A stretch of 64,000 nucleotides of DNA from Trichoplusia ni (GCF_003590095.1 NC_039478.1:21018001-21082000), one strand, 5' to 3'. Shown: positions 24,309 through 38,600, numbered from the stretch's first letter. Notes: generated by a model not told the origin, from the letters alone. Made by a program: numbers and translations.

Positions 24309-27300
24309 GTTACAGCTTCAAGGTCCAGTCAACACCTTTGCTCCATAAAACCAGTCCAGTTCCTTGAGAACATGAAACACTTTGATCTCATAACATAACA
24401 TCACATTCTTTCACCGGTCTATATAAACCATAGAAGCTGTGTTTGACTCGACGGCAACGAAGTCGTGAGCAAGCTCCTCCACAGATAATTGTAAATAATT
24501 GTAGTTACTTATAAGCAGAGATAGGAATAAAAGCGATTCTAAGTACCTTTAAGTTATATTATAAGACAGTGCTACGTGCGACATACCAAAGGATAAAACA
24601 GTAGATTGTACAGTCTAGTCAGAAATAAGATTAGTTTTAAGGTAATATTAATATACGCACAACGCCGTGTGGTATCGTGGTTCCTTACAATCACTCTCTT
24701 GGGCAATTAATACATTTGAATTTTTTATGAGATCGAGATCAAGCTCAGTAATGTTGAAATTAAAAATCGAGTATCTAAAAAATTGCCAATCAATTAATCA
24801 CATCATTATAATAAGCTGGAATGTTCTTACAACTATACCTTGTCAGGGACTTGTCATTTCCACTAGCCTGCTAACGAACATACAATAAAGACCTTTAAAA
24901 TCATTAGGACGTGAAACAATAACTATTCAAATCATACTAAATAGTAAGGCAATGATAACGAAACTGCCCGACGAGTTTCACGACAAGCGATCGTGACGAG
25001 AAACACCCGATTTACCAACGTTAACACCATGTAAGCAGTTAATTGATTCCAGTTGCTGAAATAACTTTAATAATACCTACCATCTAAAATGAAATAATCT
25101 GACTCACAAAATAATCAACAAACTTGAAATAAAACTAAAAGTAGTTAAGTCTTTTTTAAGATCATAGGACTATTATTAGAAACATTTTCGTCATCACTAC
25201 TTGATCTCGGTTACCTATCTACCTAAGATATCACACGACTGTAAGATTTTAGACACAACCGAATTCCCAAATTCGACTTAAAATTAAGAAGCTCCCAAAT
25301 CCGCATCTGTCGCTACATAACATCTTCAGGCGTTACAGATAGCATGTAAGTTGACGGTTCCTTAAATTTGAGTCTGGCTTGAGTGCGGTCTTAAGTATAA
25401 ACTGTGGAGCTAAATTTGTTAGAATCTTCCGACAGATCAAAACTTTTTGGATGCAGTATTCAATGCAATTTATTTGGCCTTGCAACAAATTCTACAACAT
25501 ACAAGGTTTCGGCAATTCAGTACGGTATTATTAAACACATAAAACACCAATATATGAAACAAAAATGAAATTAAAAAATACACTTGGATCAAAAGAACAT
25601 AATAAAACAACTTCAATATCAAAAATGGCTGCTTTAAAAAAACCTCAGTAGTACATACGTACTAAAATCTATTGTTTGTTGATCAAAAAATTACATGTAC
25701 ACTCTTATACCAGACCACGGTCCGCAGACACAGATATTAATACACCAAAGTGTGAACAAAACATAAATAGATACAACAAAGATTCCATAACCCATATAAC
25801 GGCGTCACTCACTAGCCGATAACGCCACCGCTCGACTAGTTTTCGAATAAAAACGGAGTTTCATAGCGTGAGAAACACATAACGCCGGGTGAGTTGCGCC
25901 GTTTTGGCGTTTATTTAAAACCATGGGTTTTGATCCGTTAGAGGATTAGTTTAACTCGACAGGTTATAAATGTAAATTAACTGTAATATAGGGTATATTA
26001 TTTTGTATGATTAGATTAACTTTAGGACCTTAATTTAGTGAGATCCGCATTGCTTCTCTTTAGTGTAATGAGGGTGGTTCTGATGCGAGTGGCACATTAG
26101 TTAAGTAACGTAACTGCATTGGATTTGTGTCTCTCCAAATGTTATTAAGTAAAATAATAAAAAAAGTAAAAAAAAACAAAAAGTCGAAAAACAAAGAAAA
26201 AAAAACAAAAATCACGAAAAATCGCAAAAAATACTTCAGATTTATTTTTGTAAATATGTAAATACATTTTTTGGTTAATGAATGTTTGAATTGACACAGA
26301 TTTTTATGTTAGTTGTTAATTCCCGTCTAATTAATTAGTTATAGTTTAATTAGAGAAGAGACGATAAGTTGTATGTACATATGAGAGGAAACATGGCTAT
26401 GCCCTACTATTAGAATATAATTAGTTTAGGACTGGTGTTGAGAGGTTCCAACCTGTTTTATGAGCTGGCCTTTACTTTTTACAATTTCTGATATTATAAC
26501 AAAAGATCTATTTAAAAGAATCTTAAAAAATCCAGCAAAGAAGTTTAAATAATAAAGGTCTTAACCATCAATCAAATACAAAATAAATCAAATTAGAAAT
26601 TAACTTATTGCATTCTACCAAAAAGACACCAGCAATATTAATTCGAATGCACCAGAAATGGTTGGATATAAGGAACTCATAGTCAGTTATAACACTTAGG
26701 ACTACATTGCACAAAATTCTAAGAAATACTATTTCTCAGTACCAGTTTTGAAACAAGTAAATATGTCATTAACAAATTGACAATGGCTAATTTTGGCCTA
26801 CCATCTCTCATTAAAACTCCAAGCACTACATTAACAGGTTTTAACTCAGTGCACAAAGCATAGAACAAATATTGATCTTACTGGAGTTCCTACAATGTCC
26901 GATCATGTACTATGGAGTATTCATAACTTAAAATATACTAAAAGCAAAAGGCGAATCCGAGTCCAATAAAAACTTAATCTAAATCGATTGACACGAAAAG
27001 AAAAATCCATATAGATGTCGTAAATCTTAAAAAAAAATGTTACAAAATTTCAGCCGAACAAACTTATTGCACAGTAACATTGCAAGACAATCAAAAGAAT
27101 CTAAAATGAGAAGAAAAGCCAGCTAATAAACACAGATTAAGAAAACTCCACCAACCGTACTAAATTATACAATACAATATCGTAGTAACAGAACATAAGA
27201 CATATTTAATAAATTGTACATAATGATAGACTCTGATGGAAATCACTCAAATACGATTAGTAGGTGTCACGTCTCGAAACCTACCATTAGAATAGGTAAA

Positions 27301-28909
27301 TATAACAACTTAAATTATACAGAATGATTGGTAAATTAAATGCTATTGTACATAATTGAAAAGAAAGACCTAAAGGAAAGTACATAGCCTAATTTGAAGG
27401 CTACATCTGGAGTTACAACATCAGTTAATGATAATAAAAACGGTCTACAAGAAAGTACATTGTCTAAATAAAGGAAAAGGCAGAATTAATAACATCTAAG
27501 GAAATGAGATGGTCCCAACACATGAGTTTGATGTACTAAATCTTGTAGTAAATGGTGCAAGTAACTGGTAACTAAAAACATCTATACAGCGCGAATCATC
27601 TCAGCGCAGTTGCCACGCGTAAGAAACAAAACACTAGCACGATTCAATTTTAAAACGTTCAATGACTATACAAACAGTACTGGTACTAAAATAAACTTAA
27701 ATAACTATATAATAATAGATTTAAAAAAAAAACTAAAAACATACGTTTTTTAAATGTAAATAGTCCAGTCAGTCCAGCCTTGTCATCGGGTTTGAAGTTT
27801 CCCTGAAAATTTTAGCCTCTTTTGGCGTATGTTAAAATTGAAGTAAAACTATTTTAAAATGACTTTCTTTGCGGTTATTAATTGCACTGTAACTCGTGTC
27901 TTTATATACCTTCTCCTTCTAACATCAACTGCAAAGAACGCGCTTGGGTATTACGTAAGTTTTAAAACTATACACAGCTTATCTCCGCCAACAATTACAA
28001 TACGCTGTTGGGCTAATATCATGGTTAACAAAGATATCGCTTGTATTGCAACTTACTCAAAAGCTCTAAAGTTTGAAAATAATTTTATTTCAATTAACAC
28101 CATTCCAAAAGGTTTAAAACATTATTAAATGTATATCACAACTTTACCATCTTAATTTGACTGGACCCTCAAGATACAGGACAATTAAAATGAATTGTGT
28201 TATTTAACCACCAATATAAATATTGCAAATGATTTACCATTCATTCTGTATAATAATTAGGTTAAGTATTGAAGTAAATAGAACGCTTGGGCTACTGAGC
28301 TAGCTATTAGTTTAGGATGTAGGTAAGGATATTAAGTCTGTACATATAAATAAATCTTCCGCGGCACTCGGGCGCTAATTAATTTTAGACTAGGTTAAAA
28401 GAGTATAATAATACTTAATATAAGTTCCTAGTATATAACACAGTTCAATTGATGTTAATGAGTCAAGCCATTCGATACAGGCACGTATCTTAATTCTTGC
28501 CGCAATGCTGCCATTGGCCGTCGTGAAATCCAAATCACCTAAACATTTATGCTAGTCAGACAGAATCCACTGGATCAAACATCCAAGGACACTTTTTAAC
28601 TGTTGTGTCCCTTTTTAGGTAAAATCCTCCTTTTCACGATTCTCTATCTTAGGTCATTTGGTAGCACCCCTCGCGGAAAGCATTAAGATCGTCCCTGATC
28701 CCTGCTATCTAAGTTGAACACGGCGGTACCGTCCATCCGCTGGCACCCATTGTGTGGTTTCACAGTTTTTAATCAATATTATGAAAACACCTTCAGTAAC
28801 CAGTAACAGTCCATCTATCTACTGGTGTCCACTGTATCTTACCTCCACACCACAAGATCAAAAGCGACCTGTTTAAGATCTTTTAAAATGTAATATAACA
28901 ACATGCCCC

Positions 28910-29150
28910 AACTTTCACACAACGCCATCTTGTGTCAAACTAAGCATATCTTGTATGTACTAGACAACTGTTAAATCTACTTATATTTATATATATATTT
29001 CAAAATACATATATAATATTGATAAATTACACCCAGACACAGAACAAACGATCGTGTTGATCTCACAAACAATTGTCCTCTGTGGGAATCGCACCCACGA
29101 CCACGATTGCAGTCACTGTCACTAACCACTGGACCAACAGGCCAGTCAAA
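28910..29150 (-). repeat. SINE family C, copy 1
   Basis: It has ACACAACGCCATCTTGTGT at the left, GGGAATCGCACCCACGACC in the middle and CTGGACCAACAGGCCAGTCA at the right. Read on the minus strand, the middle block is a tRNA-like B box (GGTGCGATTCCC). The same order recurs at 36655-36770 and 51886-52028. Confidence 0.75.
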
Positions 29151-32100
29151 TGTGGTCTTTGTATAGACGAGTGTTTGAGTGGAGTCCGCGTATCAACAAC
29201 TTACAGTGTAGGATGCCCCCAGCTGGTTAACCGATGATCCGAGAAACGGCCGGTTCGAGCTGAATGCGAAATGCGGTGGACCGGGTGTCGTGACGCAACT
29301 TCGCCGTCTATACCTAGCAGAGGAATTCGATATGACTCAGTTAAATCAATTGAAAGTGTTTAGATAAGACGTTGCGATCTTAATAAAAAAGATTGTGGAT
29401 GGAAACTAATATGATATTAATCCATAGATTAAGGTTAAGTCAAACAAAATTGTACATATTATTGACAATATCAGAAATGAACAATAATTACTTCGTAAGT
29501 TATAGTGTTTAAGAATTGATACTTATAATTATTGTTAAGATAGAAAATAGTTGTAAGTTAATGTATTTTTATTGAAAACAGTTTATTTTTTTGGTTGTTT
29601 TTACATTATATTAGTTTTTTTTTCTATTTTTAATCAAACTCTCTTTGAAAAACAAACATCACTACTAAAAGTCTAGTGAAACGTTAAGAAATTTCACGCC
29701 AAACACAACAAAATTCACGACATTAACAATACGTGAAAAACAACACTTTCCGTAGAAAATAATAATTAACATTAATACGAACCATATTTAAAACATCGAT
29801 AAAAAATAATACCAATTAACAACGCTACAATCACGTTACAACCGCGATGTCAACACATAACAACTTTATAACCAAGTTAAAAGTACGTTCAATCATAATA
29901 GGGCAACGAATACTCAACTACAAGTCAATAAAAATTTAACCAAGTTCCAAATACAATGCCAGCACAATACAACCGCCAGCAATCGTACAAACTTGAAACT
30001 TAAAATAACAATAATGAAGTAACCATAGCAACCCTTTGTTTACTGAATTAAATGGATTATATATATAAAAAAAAAAACAATAACCATGACAAATATTTTT
30101 CGGTCACAATTTTTTAAATATTTTTTTTTACCAAATTAATTGACTTTTTTTTTCTTTTACTTCGTTTACAATTCAATAGCATAATAAGTAGTTTGAGTAC
30201 TAATTATACTATAGAAATATTAGGATAAGTTCGGTGAAAACTGTCAAATCGGGACTGTGTACATTAACAGGGGCATTATCCAAATAATAAAATTAATTAA
30301 GGCACCACAATGCGGATGTGCATATAAATCTATTGAACCGCATTTTTAATTAAGAAATTAGATTAAAATTTGATATAAGTATTCATTTTTTGAAGTATGG
30401 TTTTTTAGATTGCTTTTTTATTCTATTCTGTGATATGTTTTATATTTTAAGGCATTAAAATGAAACTTTTTTACGAATCTAAACTCCAGTCAAGTATTAC
30501 TAAGACCATATTTAGACATGGCTCAATAACATCTTAACGCCATAATTACGAGTATAAGACCTTACAAGGTGAAAAGTCTGTATGTATGTACCATGGTGAT
30601 CAAAATAGCTCAGTCCAACATCGTCGCAACATCTGATGATAGGTACTTATATCTGAGACTCCTACCGTCACTAAATCCTGGTAACTTGACAATTGAAATA
30701 AAAAGCGGTAACATTCGTAACGCGTTGATAACTTGACAATTGTAATAACTTAAAGCGAAATAAATCGTAAAAAGTTTTGTTATAATTTTGTAATGTTATA
30801 TTTTTGTAAGATTGTGTGTTTCTTGGTATTTAATTTTTAACAATTTTTAAGTATTATTACTGTGATATTTGTTTTATAGTGCGTTAGGTACAATGCGGAT
30901 TGACGTGTATTAAAGGCTTTTAAAATCTCTGCCGATTAACCAACATGAAGGCATTTACACTAGGCAAAAAAAAAGTAGAATGTACATTTTCACAATTTCT
31001 ATTTCTTTTGTCTGTTATCTTAGTTTTACAATATTTTCTATAATTAAGAATATTAGATTTAAGAAAAGAGTGTAAATTGTAATTTTCTGAGCCACGCATA
31101 CATCGGATCCATTGGACCTAGTAGTTATATATAATAGTTAGACATTCGTTACACAGGGTGTTTGATAAACCACTTATCATATTTAAAGGCACAAAACAGT
31201 CACATAGGTACACAAAATACTTAAAAAAAAGAGAACATCGTTATTGCTGGTTTCAATATTATCCTTAATAATAATCCACCAAAAACACTTTAAAAACACG
31301 TCTCTGTGAAAAAATGAACCCTATTCTGAGGTGTTTAGGACGAAAATTGTTACCTATCTACGGAGCGACGTTTAGTCAAAAACTTTAAATCAGCATACAA
31401 TTGGAACAAAAAGAATTCTTATTCTCATTCCACAACTGGATACCTCCTATCAAAATCTTATCATCGTAAACTATGGTTGATGTTCTAACAACTTGGTCCC
31501 TAATCCCGCCATTTACAATTGCCGATGTATGTAAAGAAATTGGATTAAAATGACAATAATCGTATTCTCCTAAGCATTCTCCTACTTGGCAATTTAACCT
31601 AGCCTTTTACGAATACATAGTGACAGATTTAATTCAATTTCCATTAATTCATTGGCCATTGTTAATAGCGGATTTTTATCCGTTTCGTAGACCCTTGACA
31701 ACAAATAACACAATATTATCAATATGAGAAATGCTTTATCAAGCACCCTGTACACTTATGTAATTATTTCATAAACATTATATTTAAGACAAAATAACAA
31801 TTGTTGCTTTGGTAGCAGCCCAAAAGCAATGATTGTTATACAATACAATAAGTTAGCTATTAACCAAATAAGTTGTAAATATAGAAAGGGCGGTATTGCT
31901 TGGGGTTCACAAGAGACATACGGAATTAGGTTTAAAATAATTATAACGTAATTTTAAAGTAGGTTTAAATTAACTCTTATGTTAACCGGACGCTTACGGA
32001 ACATCTAAAACAACAAAATGTTACGACATATTTGTGTACAGCCCACAACACTTAAAGAAATCGTTTACAACATCAGAGGGCGCTTAAATAAGACCATAAA

Positions 32101-33739
32101 CATAATAAATAATTAAAAGCAAACAACACCAACACCAGTACTTGCACTAAAAGCTCAATAAATGCGATCAATCGAAATTAATCTCAGTTAATACTTATCT
32201 GACTTTAATTCTCAGCACAATTATCACCAAAATAACTGAACGCGGTTAAGCTAAAATCGTTTGACATTTAAACTTTGTCATATTACTGAACGCGATTAAG
32301 ACTAGCGACATCTATTGTACTTTGAGCAACATTGAGACACGTTTATAAAAGCTATGACGTAACCGATCCTGAATCACGCAATCAAAGTTCACGAGCAAAA
32401 CAACCAAGTGGCACTCAAAACATCGTAATGAATTTGAAGATTTCTGCTGTCGTAAAACATAAAAACACTTACCTACCATCTGTTGACAGTTGCACAGTTA
32501 CTAAAATATAAGCGGGTAACATAATATTGAGAATAACGTAAGGAAAATATTAGGTTAAAACTTTAGTTTTTTACTAATAATAGGTTACTTAAAATAAGTA
32601 CTTTGGTAAGACAATAAAGGCGTAATATTACTCACACTAATTAACTATAGATATAATACTTTTTATTTGATTATTTAGCTTAAGGTTTACGACCCAGAGT
32701 GAGGTTTGGTCCTTAAGGCTTTAACTCACTTTGGGCAGCCCTGAGCTACGTATTGATCCGCATTTGGACATACAGATTATTTACTGTTATAAAAGGGGTG
32801 TACATGGATACCAATAGTTAAGTAGAAAATACACATGAAAAATGTGGTATGTTAAGGGATTAAATTATTATAAGATTAAAGTTAAGTTAATAAGGTGATA
32901 CTATGGAACCGGTGAAACTTAGTATTTAGATATTAAATATATTTATTGGTAGTAATCTTCAGAACATTAATAACTTGAAACCATGGAACAAATGAGGGTA
33001 AAACATCTGAAATATCTAAACTCTCTTGAAAAAATAAATATCTCATTTAGGTATAATATAAGTGAGATTAAAAACACCTGAAATATCAAACCTCAATAAT
33101 GAAATACCAAAACAATTACAGCAGAATATATTATCTATTTATTAAGTATGAGGTTTAAAACACCTTAAAAGTCAAACCTTTATAGTGAAATACCAAAAAA
33201 ACATCATAAATAAATATTCACTCAAAAATGACTCTTATAGACTGCCAACAAAAACCATTACATCTATCCATTGGTCAATGTTCTGAAGAATAGGTTTATA
33301 AGATAAAAGTTACATACTAATTTAATGTTTAATATAATTTAGGAAAGGCCTGGTTACACCAATAAATGTTAACCTTTACGCAATTGAAATTTAACATCTT
33401 AGAAAAACACCTGGACTAGTGACTCCCTTATAGTTCCAAATAATTTAGTCTATTTATAACATCTAATTGTCATTTAACATCAAAGCCTTAAGGAATAGCC
33501 CAGTGGTACATATACAATGATTCCAACACATACCAGTGTCTTTTCAAAATCATGTGCATATTACAAAATAATTATCACTAGCTAAAAACTGTGAAGGATA
33601 AAATCAAAGAGAAAGAAGCACACATGAGATTCTTTTATGTATGTAGGTAAACATCACGGAGAAATAAGGATCTATTCTACTTCTTCCGTCTTTTAAATGT
33701 ATGTGTTCAAGACAGATAAACATGATAAACATGAATAAA

Positions 33740-33960
33740 TAAATAAATGCGGACAACATCACATACATTGTTCTGAACCCAAAGTAAGTTGCTAATGCAC
33801 TTGTGTTATGGAATTCAGATACAACGAAGGTACCACAAACACCCAGACCCGAGACAATGTAGAAATGTGAATTTTTACACTGACCCGATCGAACCCGGGA
33901 CCTCAGAGCTAGCGACACCTTGAAACCGGTGTGTACGCTACTCGACCACGACTATAACAC
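33740..33960 (-). repeat. SINE family B, copy 1
   Basis: It starts ATAAATGCGGACAACATCAC and passes AACCCAAAGTAAGTTGC. It ends in a tRNA-like part with GATCGAACCCGGGACCTC, whose minus strand gives a B box, and TACGCTACTCGACCACG. Other copies lie at 48687-49062 (opposite strand) and 62066-62222. Confidence 0.8.
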
Positions 33961-34648
33961 CAGGTTTTAAATCAACTAAATGAACATCTAATCTAAAAAC
34001 ATAGAGGACAGCTTTCACATAAGACCTTTTAAATTTTAACCTATGTTTAACAAGTAAGGTTTGGCAAATGTTACATTGACAACTTTATATTGTCAATCAA
34101 TTTTACAAAGAAAGAATAAGTGTTGTTCATCGCGCTAGCTACCTACGTTGAAGGTATTCAGATCTTATATACCTAATTTACAAAATAAATAATTAATCAG
34201 AACAGCTTTAATGTCGAGCATGTATTTTTCGGACACTGTCGAAACAATAATTATAGCTGCGCCAGTCCAATACATTGTTCTTTAACCAAGAATCAAACCA
34301 ACACCAATTGCATTTGACAATATAAAGTAAGCCCACCTGAATTTGTAACATGATATAGACTAAACTGAGATCAAAATTAATCTAAGCTTACCTTTATTGG
34401 TGTAACTTGCCCACTAGTTGTAAGTTAAGGCTGTACATATAAAAAAACTGTCTAAAATCGAGGCTAGTCAAGAGTACGTAGTTTGTAAAAAAACTAACAT
34501 TATTTTTTATTTAAATTTAGGTTACCTGCTAAGGTTTGAGCCTAGCACTATTTATTCATAGTTAGATAACCTCTGCTTAATTAAGCAGATGGTTTAGAAA
34601 TAAGTAAATGTCTGTAATCTTAGCATTTAAGGTATGTATTTAATTTAA

Positions 34649-34654
34649 AATAAA
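34649..34654 (+). terminator. candidate distal poly(A) signal of gene 1
   Basis: AATAAA is followed about 20 bases on by TTGTTGTTTTATTTTTATTTC, a typical downstream U/GU-rich stretch. TGTANATA motifs stop just before it (last at 34432) and are nearly absent for the next 20 kb. Confidence 0.5.
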
Positions 34655-34689
34655 TAGCATTAAACTCTAAATTGTTGTTTTATTTTTAT

Positions 34690-36584
34690 TTCTACCCTTA
34701 GGTGTATCCTTTCGTGTAGTGGAATTGATAATTAGACGATGTATAGGGAGAGGTAAACCCCCGGTAAGATACTCGCTGTATCGCTAAATTTCTCTGCATT
34801 AGGTGATGGTGATAAGGTAACCTTTGTATTACTCGCAAATTAGTATTGGCGAGTTAGTTTACTGCACTAACTAAAGCTCAATTATCATCTCTCAACCTTT
34901 GCAGTCTTTCAAAATTGATGAAAGATTTGCAAGATGAAAATTTATTTGGAGATCGATAGAGTCGACATTTAGTAACTGTAACCCACCTGAGAAGAAACGT
35001 CGAAATATAAGGTTTCTTGTAAAATCCAGGGCCCATAACCAAGTGACAAACTGACCGAAATTAAATGTCATTCTCATACATTTAACATTTTTTATTGAAA
35101 GTATTCAAACAAAACCGAATTTGATATAGAGATAGCTTTTATCCGACTTTGTTAAAAGAGAGGAATGTTTTTTCAAATATAACCAGGCAAAGCCGCGATC
35201 AGCAGAAAGTCAAATATATTTTTGGGAGTTGAAAAACATTTATATAGACTAAATTACTTATTCAATTAAAATGTTTTTTTTTTACAATAAATTAAACTAA
35301 ACTAATATTTACCTTTTAAACACTATATCAATATAAATGAATATAAACACACGTACAAAACAATTTGAAAAGAAATATTCAAACGAAAACTATACTGTGA
35401 GGGATCGTTACGCAGCTAACTTCCATAAATAATTATTCACTTTTTAGTGCCGATAACGCCTAATAACGCTATTCATAGTCGCTGACGAATACTTACGTAA
35501 ACTTCTGTCTACACCGCAGCTCACAATCCAGTAGCTTGCACTCATCAACTACAAGTACGTTTGGTTTGAACACGGGCTTCAACATAACAACGCCATCTAT
35601 CGGCCAACTCACTGGGCGAGGATTCATTCCTTTTCATAACTTCAAACTTCCAGCAAGTGCAAGCGCTGTAGCTGCAATGGCGCTACTGTTGTGTACTAGC
35701 TACGAAAGTACTAGATCTCTAACCACATCTCGTAGCTCGGTAGCAGTGCCACTACCGGTGTGCTACAGAACTGTACTACGAATGGCGTAGCACGCTTCTC
35801 AAGCGCCACTGCAGCGCTTCCAAGCGCCAATAGTTTGAACACGCCTTCTTGGTTAGGTTTACTACATTATCTCAAATGCACTATGCATAGGCCCGACGAA
35901 GTTCACACAGCATTCACCTTTGCTCGCTAGGTGGCGCTGTGGTCTACCCATAATTCATGTGTCTTCCTTATCATAGAGGGCATTCAGACGATTAATGTAA
36001 AATCAAATATCATTTTTTTTATTTCATGTTCCAGGCTTTTTAAAACTTTAGTCAACTGTAGATGTCTTTCAGTAGACTCTAGACTTTTAGTAGACACAGT
36101 TCCAAAATTTTATCCCTATGGGGAAGAACAGGCAAGAAACTCAATTGGTAACTCTTTCAAAAATATAGATACAGTGCATACCTATTTTACTCATTTTATG
36201 TAAGTAAGAAAACTTAAATTAAAAAAATAATAGGCTAGTTATATCAACTGACACTGTATGCAAACTTTTTTACAGTTTACTATTCTAGTTGGTTTCAATG
36301 AAGTTTTGGCTAAATGACTAACTTTGGGCTACATTGTCAAATCAAAGTTATCTTTCTGATTTACTAATTTTTTTTTAATGTCTTAGGGACTCGTTAAAGG
36401 AAATTATAGATAAGGTACCTATTCTGTCTTTACTACAATAACATTTATGCTACTAAAATTCACGGAACATGCCTTTCAATTCTGCGACAGCATAGCTTTT
36501 TACTAATAAAGTAATTCGAAATATCCGACGACAAGACAATATAAGCTTCTCTATAAATATAAACATATTGTTTAGTCTTTTTAG
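34690..36584. other. intergenic; CTCF-like site and a GC-richer patch
   Basis: No gene. 35580-35840 is richer in GC, with repeated GTAGC and AAGCGCC words that I cannot assign. 35925-35941 contains CTAGGTGGCGCTGTGG, close to the insect CTCF consensus AGGTGGCGC. Confidence 0.45.
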
Positions 36585-36770
36585 GGTACCGTAACCAAAC
36601 ATTGACAACAGAACCTAATTATCAGAGCTCCGCTGTCTACCCGTCTGTCACTAGGCACACAGAATAAATGATCGTGCTCAACACACAAACTTTTGTCTTA
36701 GGTAGCAATCGAACCTACGATTTATAGCAGTCAGGGTCAGTAACCACTAGACCAAAAGGCCAGTCAAGGC
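36585..36770 (-). repeat. repeat scrap and SINE family C, copy 2
   Basis: 36585-36655 has TTAGGGTACCGTAACC and CTCCGCTGTCTACCCGTCTG, a repeat often seen in moths. It is followed by a family C copy with TAGCAATCGAACCTACGA and CACTAGACCAAAAGGCCAGT. Confidence 0.7.
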
Positions 36771-36787
36771 AAATCGGTTGAAATTAA

Positions 36788-37066
36788 CAAATTATCTATA
36801 CTAATATATAAAGTTGAAGAGTTTGTTTGAATGCGCTAATCTCAGGAACTACTGGTGCAAATTAAAATAATCTCTTTGGGTTGATTGGACCATTTATTGA
36901 GGAAGGTTTTAGGCTATATAACATCACGCTGCAACTAATAGGAGCGATGATACAATGGAAAATGTGGCAAAAACGGGGAAAAGTATTCAACTTTGAGGCC
37001 TGCCGTTCAAAACTTCCTAACTTATATCTTCTTCACGCGGGCGAAGTCGCGGGCAACAATTATAAT
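36788..37066 (+). mobile_element. Helitron-like non-autonomous element
   Basis: It begins CTATACTAATATATAAAG, contains GCGCTAATCTCAGGAACTAC and TATATAACATCACGCTGCAA, and ends with CACGCGGGCGAAGTCGCGGG and CAACA-like sequence. This is a well-known lepidopteran repeat usually placed with Helitron-like elements. Class assignment is from memory of the family. Confidence 0.7.
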
Positions 37067-38519
37067 ACCTAAAACATGAAAATTAAGGTTAAGCTACTTT
37101 GGAATTGAGTCATTACTTAACTCGACCTTTATTTTACTCAAAATTGACCAATGCCTCAAGAAAAAAAACAGTATCAGAAGAATGATACTGAAATGACAGG
37201 CTTATTATTAACCATACTCCGCTTAGAAAGAACTGATGAATAAAAGGACAAGTATTAGATATCTGTCTCATTTTGCCTTGAGGGTAACAAGGTATACAAT
37301 AATACACATACTTACAAATATTTTCCGTTGCTAACCATTAGAGACCGGTGTAATTTGAGCTTTGCTTCCATTCATTCTACTCGTTACCACGGCAACAGAA
37401 ATCATTACAGATGGATGACAAGTGATGCTAATTAGTTCTTGATGAATTGTTTTTTTATGTAAGTATTTATTTTTAATAGAAAATATTTTTTTGTAATATT
37501 TTTATAGCAAAAAAAATTGAGGCTTCAATTATCATTTTGTTTTGTTACACTAATGGCGCCCAACAGGGGCTGCATACAGCCGTAAGATAATTATAGAGTA
37601 AAGTTATGTTCACCCAACTTACGTCATTATTTTATTACAAGGTCATGATCACTGATAAATTCTTAAATCAGAATGCTCAAAATGTCCAAAAATTAAAGCA
37701 AGACCAAAAAACACTAAAAAAAATTTTAGCGAAAAAATTCATTCGCGATATCATGAACAAAAAAAAGACTCTGCACAAGCATTTATAGATCATAAAAAAG
37801 TATTTCCTACGGGATAAATTCCTTCCAAACTCGAGTCGTGGTTGGCGTGGTGACTTCAACGCATCCGTACACTTGACTATATAGCACACGGTTAATTTTC
37901 TACTAAAACCTATTGCTATATAACCCATAATGTTGCGAAGTCGATTCACACTTGTCTATTTATTATTGTTGTTTACCATATCTTGGTCGGGCACACTACA
38001 TCATCTATTTTTGTCGTATCACTATCCCAACTATGAGAATATATTTTTGCCTTCTTCCCCTTCGACTTTCAGTCACCTCAACATTTGACCTATTCTTCCT
38101 CATATCATGTTTCAATAATAATATGAACATATATTTCTGTCTTTCGCTATCCATTCATTATTTACTTAATTGACCTCTCTTTGTTAGGCCATTAATTTAT
38201 CCTCAATTTTAGCCAAAATATAATCTTAGATTAGTGTGTCTTGTATCTTGATAAGCTATTTAATGTACTATTCTTTGTTGTGTTGTAATACTTCATTGTA
38301 CAGACACCAGACCCTTGATAATACGTCGCAGGTTTTATGATATAATGAATTTAAGAAAGTAATGTTAATTCATTATCATTATTGTAAAAATAGTTGTAAC
38401 TTTGAAAAGAAGAGTCTTTGTAAGAGCAATAAAAAGCAAAACATGTTCAAAAATCTCATATCCGACATCAAATATTAAACCCAAAGATTATCGAAACTAC
38501 AATTCGAATAGTAATTAGA
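37067..38519. other. intergenic; possible LTR-element primer-binding site
   Basis: No gene. At about 37553, TGGCGCCCAACAGGGGC closely resembles the tRNA primer-binding sites of Ty3/gypsy-type elements, but no LTR pair or coding region was found around it. A short lysine-rich frame follows (37606-37788) without recognisable motifs. Confidence 0.35.
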
Positions 38520-38600
38520 TTGGACCTTTAAATCTCAGTCTAGTATATAAATAGAAAGTCAGACAAATATCGCCGAGACAAGCAATATTCGTAGCCATCA
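38520..38600 (+). promoter_or_regulatory. TATA promoter-like block, copy 1
   Basis: AATCTCAGTCTAGTATATAAATAG (TATA 38544-38554) is followed by GTCAGA and AAATATC. The same order occurs at 44668-44740. It marks the left edge of the repeated promoter zone upstream of gene 2. Confidence 0.4.

Larger units (their letters stand above)
15966..34672 (+). other. probable 18.7-kb 3' untranslated region of gene 1
   Basis: No coding exon is visible for 18.7 kb. By eye I count 25 plus-strand TGTANATA motifs (Pumilio type) at 17215, 18681, 18752, 18891, 20221, 20273, 20455, 20482, 20526, 20571, 21566, 23432, 23525, 23588, 24490, 26249, 26257, 26374, 27215, 27347, 27755, 28339, 29451, 31874 and 34432, against about one on the minus strand. 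Early poly(A) signals at 16116 and 16212 could give a short form. AATAAA at 34649 followed by a T-rich stretch could end the long form. A-rich tracts at 17808-17875 and 26150-26230 add strand asymmetry. Continuity of one transcript is inferred, not shown. Confidence 0.5.

Noticed and set aside
27859..28128. 89-codon ATG frame with a hydrophobic, signal-peptide-like start
   Set aside because: AT-rich codons, no family, and position inside the motif-rich 3' block; most likely chance. Conservation would be needed to revive it.
35536..35790. 84-codon plus-strand frame in a GC-richer patch
   Set aside because: Built from GTAGC and AGCGCC repeats, with no recognisable domain and no splice context.
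37606..37788. Gag-like gene next to a primer-binding-site-like word
   Set aside because: Only a short lysine-rich frame without domain motifs and no LTR pair.
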